Shown: positions 63,438 through 64,000 of the stretch, piece by piece | How the letters are laid out: every line of letters starts with the position of its first letter | Numbering within the stretch: position 1 is the first letter of the stretch | Origin: DASSFG01 sp035550375 | Lineage (GTDB): Bacteria; Planctomycetota; Planctomycetia; Pirellulales; JAICIG01 | NCBI GenBank assembly: GCA_035550375.1 | Contig: DASZPH010000019.1 | Coordinates: forward strand, 124,001-188,000 | DNA: 64,000 nucleotides | Reading direction: 5' to 3' | Translations under genes and position numbers: made by a program | The notes under the pieces: generated by a model | The model's input: the letters and a program-made list of their open reading frames with translations, nothing else | Told to the model about the DNA's origin: nothing | The model's database searches: none

Positions 63438-63470
63438 AAGGCCCGGTGTCACAAGACGCCGGGCCTTTTT
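63438..63470 (+). terminator. Rho-independent terminator before the tRNA array
   Basis: AAGGCCCGGTGTC (63438-63450) pairs with GACGCCGGGCCTT (63455-63467), one G-T pair, around ACAA, and runs into TTTTT ending at 63470. It ends 22 bases before the first tRNA. Confidence 0.85.
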
Positions 63471-63492
63471 CGTTGGCAGACGCCAAGACCAC

Positions 63493-63564
63493 GGGTCGGT
63501 AGCTGAGACGGTCTAGCGCTTGGCTGAAAACCAGGAGACGAGGATTCGAGCGCCTCCCGACCCA
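63493..63564 (+). tRNA. tRNA-Phe(GAA)
   Basis: Acceptor GGGTCGG pairs perfectly with CCGACCC (63557-63563), discriminator A. Anticodon stem CTTGG/CCAGG around the loop CTGAAAA gives anticodon GAA. The T-stem pairs GAGG/CCTC with one A-G mismatch next to the loop TTCGAGC. No CCA is encoded. Confidence 0.88.
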
Positions 63565-63579
63565 CTGACGGAAACCGAC

Positions 63580-63652
63580 GGCTCGTTCGTCTAGCGGCTG
63601 AGGATGCCGGCCCTTCAAGCCGGAGACAGGGGTTCAAATCCCCTACGAGCTG
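63580..63652 (+). tRNA. tRNA-Glu(TTC) with C33
   Basis: Acceptor GGCTCGT pairs with ACGAGCT (63645-63651), the first pair being G-T; discriminator G. The D-arm (GTCTAGCGGCTGAGGA) and the AGGGG/CCCCT T-stem resemble bacterial tRNA-Glu. Anticodon stem CCGGC/GCCGG (63607-63611, 63619-63623) encloses CCTTCAA, so the anticodon is TTC but position 33 is C, not the near-universal T. Confidence 0.8.
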
Positions 63653-63668
63653 CTGCGGGATGGACGGT

Positions 63669-63740
63669 GGTCCGGTGTTGTAACGGAAGCATAGCGATCT
63701 GATACGTCGCCGGCGGCTGGTTCGACTCCACCCCGGACTA
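63669..63740 (+). tRNA. tRNA-Ile(GAT), atypical
   Basis: Acceptor GGTCCGG pairs with CCGGACT (63733-63739), first pair G-T; discriminator A. Anticodon stem GCGAT/GTCGC around CTGATAC gives GAT. The T-stem GCTGG/CCACC has one C-C mismatch beside the loop TTCGACT, and the D-stem (TTGT..GCAT) is weak. The D-loop AACGGAAG is of the type seen in phage tRNAs, from memory. Confidence 0.72.
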
Positions 63741-63816
63741 CTTAACCGCAACTAACCACGGGAGATCAAAACATGCAGCGACGGCGACGACTCAAACGCA
63801 TACGTCAGACCGATAC

Positions 63817-63888
63817 GGGGTCGTGGCGTAACGGCAGCGCATCCGCCTTTTAAGCGGAAGGGTGAGGGTTCGACTCCCTCCGACCCCA
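63817..63888 (+). tRNA. tRNA-Lys(TTT)
   Basis: Acceptor GGGGTCG pairs perfectly with CGACCCC (63881-63887), discriminator A. Anticodon stem TCCGC/GCGGA around CTTTTAA gives TTT. T-stem GAGGG/CCCTC with loop TTCGACT. The D-arm GGCGTAACGGCAGCGC resembles that of the Ile(GAT) tRNA just upstream. Confidence 0.9.
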
Positions 63889-63896
63889 CTGGCTTT

Positions 63897-63969
63897 CGGC
63901 ACGTAGCTCAGTGGTCAGAGCGGGACTCTTATAAGGCCCGGGTCGAAGGTTCGATTCCTTCCGTGCCGA
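63897..63969 (+). tRNA. tRNA-Ile(TAT)
   Basis: Acceptor CGGCACG pairs perfectly with CGTGCCG (63962-63968), discriminator A. D-stem GCTC/GAGC and T-stem GAAGG/CCTTC are intact. The anticodon stem GGACT/GGCCC has one A-C mismatch and one T-G pair and encloses CTTATAA, giving anticodon TAT, which reads AUA. Eight bases separate it from tRNA-Lys. Confidence 0.82.
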
Positions 63970-64000
63970 CTGGCGGAGGCGCACAGCACAACAACGGGAT

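Larger units (their letters stand above)
62785..63492. other. 708-base repeat-rich gap before the tRNA array
   Basis: No gene is convincing. It contains two hairpin-repeat copies (62999-63050 and 63112-63175), a small palindrome TCGGGGCGTGCCCCGA (63061-63076) and a terminator (63438-63470). The rest shows nothing I can support. Confidence 0.6.

Overview
The window is high-GC DNA that reads as a planctomycete chromosome, probably from the Pirellulales side of the phylum. The evidence is the mix of family types: a multiheme cytochrome beside a CRTAC1/FG-GAP protein, a DUF1080-ThuA fusion, TIGR03009-type secreted proteins, many signal-peptide or lipoprotein genes with proline-rich tails, HEAT/TPR proteins, a Ser/Thr kinase and a PP2C phosphatase. 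Intergenic hairpin repeats and small secreted proteins of a type I associate with this phylum support it. Assignments rest on motif recognition; no database search was possible.

Layout. 1-11 kb: end of a secreted CRTAC1-like protein, a five-haem cytochrome b/c-TPR fusion, a small secreted Cys protein, aldehyde dehydrogenase, an internally duplicated exported protein, a dihydrouridine synthase and two small membrane proteins. 11.5-17.5 kb: acyl-ACP synthetase coupled to a polysaccharide-deacetylase-like protein, a DUF1080-ThuA protein, and a TatD-like hydrolase with a small partner. 17.7-25.7 kb: HEAT-repeat gene overlapping a small membrane gene, a Ser/Thr kinase, and a prolyl oligopeptidase fused to a beta-lactamase-fold hydrolase. 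25.8-33.4 kb: folE, membrane and zinc-ribbon proteins, a large FAD/Fe-S dehydrogenase overlapping moaD, a decayed copy of that junction, and a HEAT/TPR protein. 33.6-38 kb is more accessory: a secreted beta-propeller, a Bd3614-like deaminase with an unknown neighbour, a four-helix membrane protein and an SDR.

38-56.5 kb is mostly chromosomal core: two TIGR03009-type proteins, HAD phosphatase, glycosyltransferase, SMP-30 lactonase behind a 31-aa basic protein, serA, BON protein, a three-gene envelope operon (two paralogues and a DUF11 lipoprotein), PP2C phosphatase, PEGA lipoprotein, two membrane proteins, coaD and glgX. From 56.5 kb the character changes: a truncated DAC-like fragment, a secreted protein between direct repeats, dispersed hairpin repeats, and five leftward genes (two ankyrin, one of them frameshifted; DUF1877; two unknowns) that resemble an immunity-gene array.

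The right edge (63.49 kb onward) is the start of a tRNA array: Phe(GAA), Glu(TTC), Ile(GAT), Lys(TTT) and Ile(TAT), just after a strong hairpin-plus-T-tract terminator. Several are atypical: the Glu tRNA has C at position 33, one Ile tRNA has the rare UAU anticodon, and stems carry mismatches. Together with the repeats and gene fragments this suggests acquired DNA. The best candidates for something new are this array, the deaminase locus at 34.8-36.6 kb, the immunity-like array at 58.4-62.8 kb and the peptidase/beta-lactamase fusion.
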